A stretch of DNA of 7,034 bases from Candidatus Aminicenantota bacterium (GTDB taxonomy: Bacteria > Acidobacteriota > Aminicenantia > Aminicenantales > Aminicenantaceae), in assembly GCA_030614645.1 (NCBI GenBank), contig JAUWTR010000084.1, forward strand, positions 1-7,034, read 5' to 3'. Both the position numbers and the translations under genes were made by a program. Under the pieces are notes generated by a model. That model searched no databases and was not told where the DNA came from. It saw only the letters and a program-made list of their open reading frames with translations. Numbering within the stretch: position 1 is the first letter of the stretch; every line of letters starts with the position of its first letter. Positions 6,303 through 7,034 of this stretch are shown one piece after another.

Positions 6303-7034
6303 GTCACATCTGGTTAATATTGACTGGTTTTTAATCGGGCTGCTACTGTTGAATTCAATAATAGGGGTAGCAGTAATTTACAGCAGCTCTCATTACCTTC
6401 CAGGAAACTTTTTTATCAAGCAGATGTCTTGGATTTTAGTGAGTATTATAATCCTTTTTGTTTTTTTGATGATAGATTATAACTTTTTCATTTCCTATGC
6501 TTTATTTTTTTATGGTATATGTATTGTTTTCCTGGGAGGTATTTTGCTTTTCGGGAAGGTGATAGCAGGGACTAAAAGCTGGATTAAAATGCCTTTTTTT
6601 CAAATCCAGCCCTCTGAAATTATGAAAATTGCTATTATTCTTATGCTGGCACGAATTTTTGCTGAATTTAAAAAGAGTCATTTGCCCTGGAAGACTGGAT
6701 TATTAAGTGGTGTTGTGGTTTTTGTGCCATTTTTGTTAGTCGCATTACAACCTGACTTGGGAACAGCTCTTACTTATTTACCCATATTCATTGGAGTTAT
6801 TATTCTCGCGGGAATCGATAAAAAAATATTAATATTACTTTTGATATGCGTTTTGATCCTTGGCTTTACAGGCTGGAAATTTATTATGAAAGATTATCAG
6901 AAGCAAAGGATTTTAACTCTATTATTTCCGCAAGAAGACCCACTTGGTTCCGGATACCATATCCTCCAGTCGAAAATCGCTATTGGTTCAGGTGGATTGT
7001 TCGGAAAGGGGTATAAAAAGGGAACTCAAAGCCA
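6292..7034 (+). CDS. rodA: peptidoglycan glycosyltransferase RodA (3' end beyond window)
   Basis: This SEDS-family membrane enzyme polymerises lipid II into glycan strands as partner of PBP2. The first 247 residues are present; full-length proteins are about 370, so roughly the last third lies beyond the window. Family signatures are [18 protein letters not shown] at 95-112, QPDLGTAL at 153-160 with the essential Asp155, and [13 protein letters not shown] near 205-217, leading into [20 protein letters not shown] at 221-240. Hydrophobic helices occur at about 11-31, 44-61, 66-88, 138-156, 159-175 and 178-195. The ATG at 6292 is in the frame after mrdA, has AGAGAG upstream, and overlaps the mrdA end by 11 bp, which suggests coupled translation. 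The first position of the usual RWI is a serine here (SWI, after Lys96), a mild deviation. RodA is favoured over FtsW by operon context. Confidence 0.96.
   Translation, partial: MLDRSHLVNIDWFLIGLLLLNSIIGVAVIYSSSHYLPGNFFIKQMSWILVSIIILFVFLMIDYNFFISYALFFYGICIVFLGGILLFGKVIAGTKSWIKMPFFQIQPSEIMKIAIILMLARIFAEFKKSHLPWKTGLLSGVVVFVPFLLVALQPDLGTALTYLPIFIGVIILAGIDKKILILLLICVLILGFTGWKFIMKDYQKQRILTLLFPQEDPLGSGYHILQSKIAIGSGGLFGKGYKKGTQS

Overview
This window is an AT-rich bacterial chromosome segment carrying core housekeeping genes in two divergent blocks. The gene set (MreBCD, PBP2 and RodA with a single short periplasmic MreC) fits a rod-shaped bacterium, probably Gram-negative. MreB resembles versions I associate with Desulfobacterota or Acidobacteriota/Aminicenantes-like lineages. 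That placement is an impression from residues, not a computed phylogeny. Stop codons TAA, TAG and TGA are all used as stops, so the genetic code looks standard.

Left block, minus strand (about 2044 down to 147): a small PqqD-family protein gene with its own promoter, then def (peptide deformylase), then fmt (methionyl-tRNA formyltransferase). Def and Fmt are the two halves of the N-formylmethionine cycle: Fmt adds the formyl group to initiator Met-tRNA and Def removes it from new proteins. A near-consensus sigma-70 promoter for def-fmt lies across the 3' end of the PqqD-like gene. Directly against the fmt stop codon is a 146-bp non-coding element (1-146). It has perfect 27-bp terminal inverted repeats and a TTAA at its edge, and looks like a MITE mobilised by an IS1380/piggyBac-like transposase.

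Right block, plus strand (2138 to the window end): mreB, mreC, mreD, mrdA (PBP2) and rodA (cut off by the window end). Spacings are 18 bp, 2 bp, a 4-bp overlap and an 11-bp overlap, so this is one tightly coupled operon encoding the elongasome. MreB filaments with MreC and MreD organise the RodA glycosyltransferase and PBP2 transpeptidase to build side-wall peptidoglycan. A run of eleven G inside the 3' end of mrdA stands out in this AT-rich sequence.

The 152-bp divergent region (1986-2137) holds the promoter for the PqqD-like gene and a weaker candidate promoter for mreB. I see no tRNA, rRNA, CRISPR array or complete insertion sequence. I do not see a new multi-gene system. The points most worth a second look are the terminal element, the G tract and the orphan PqqD-like protein.
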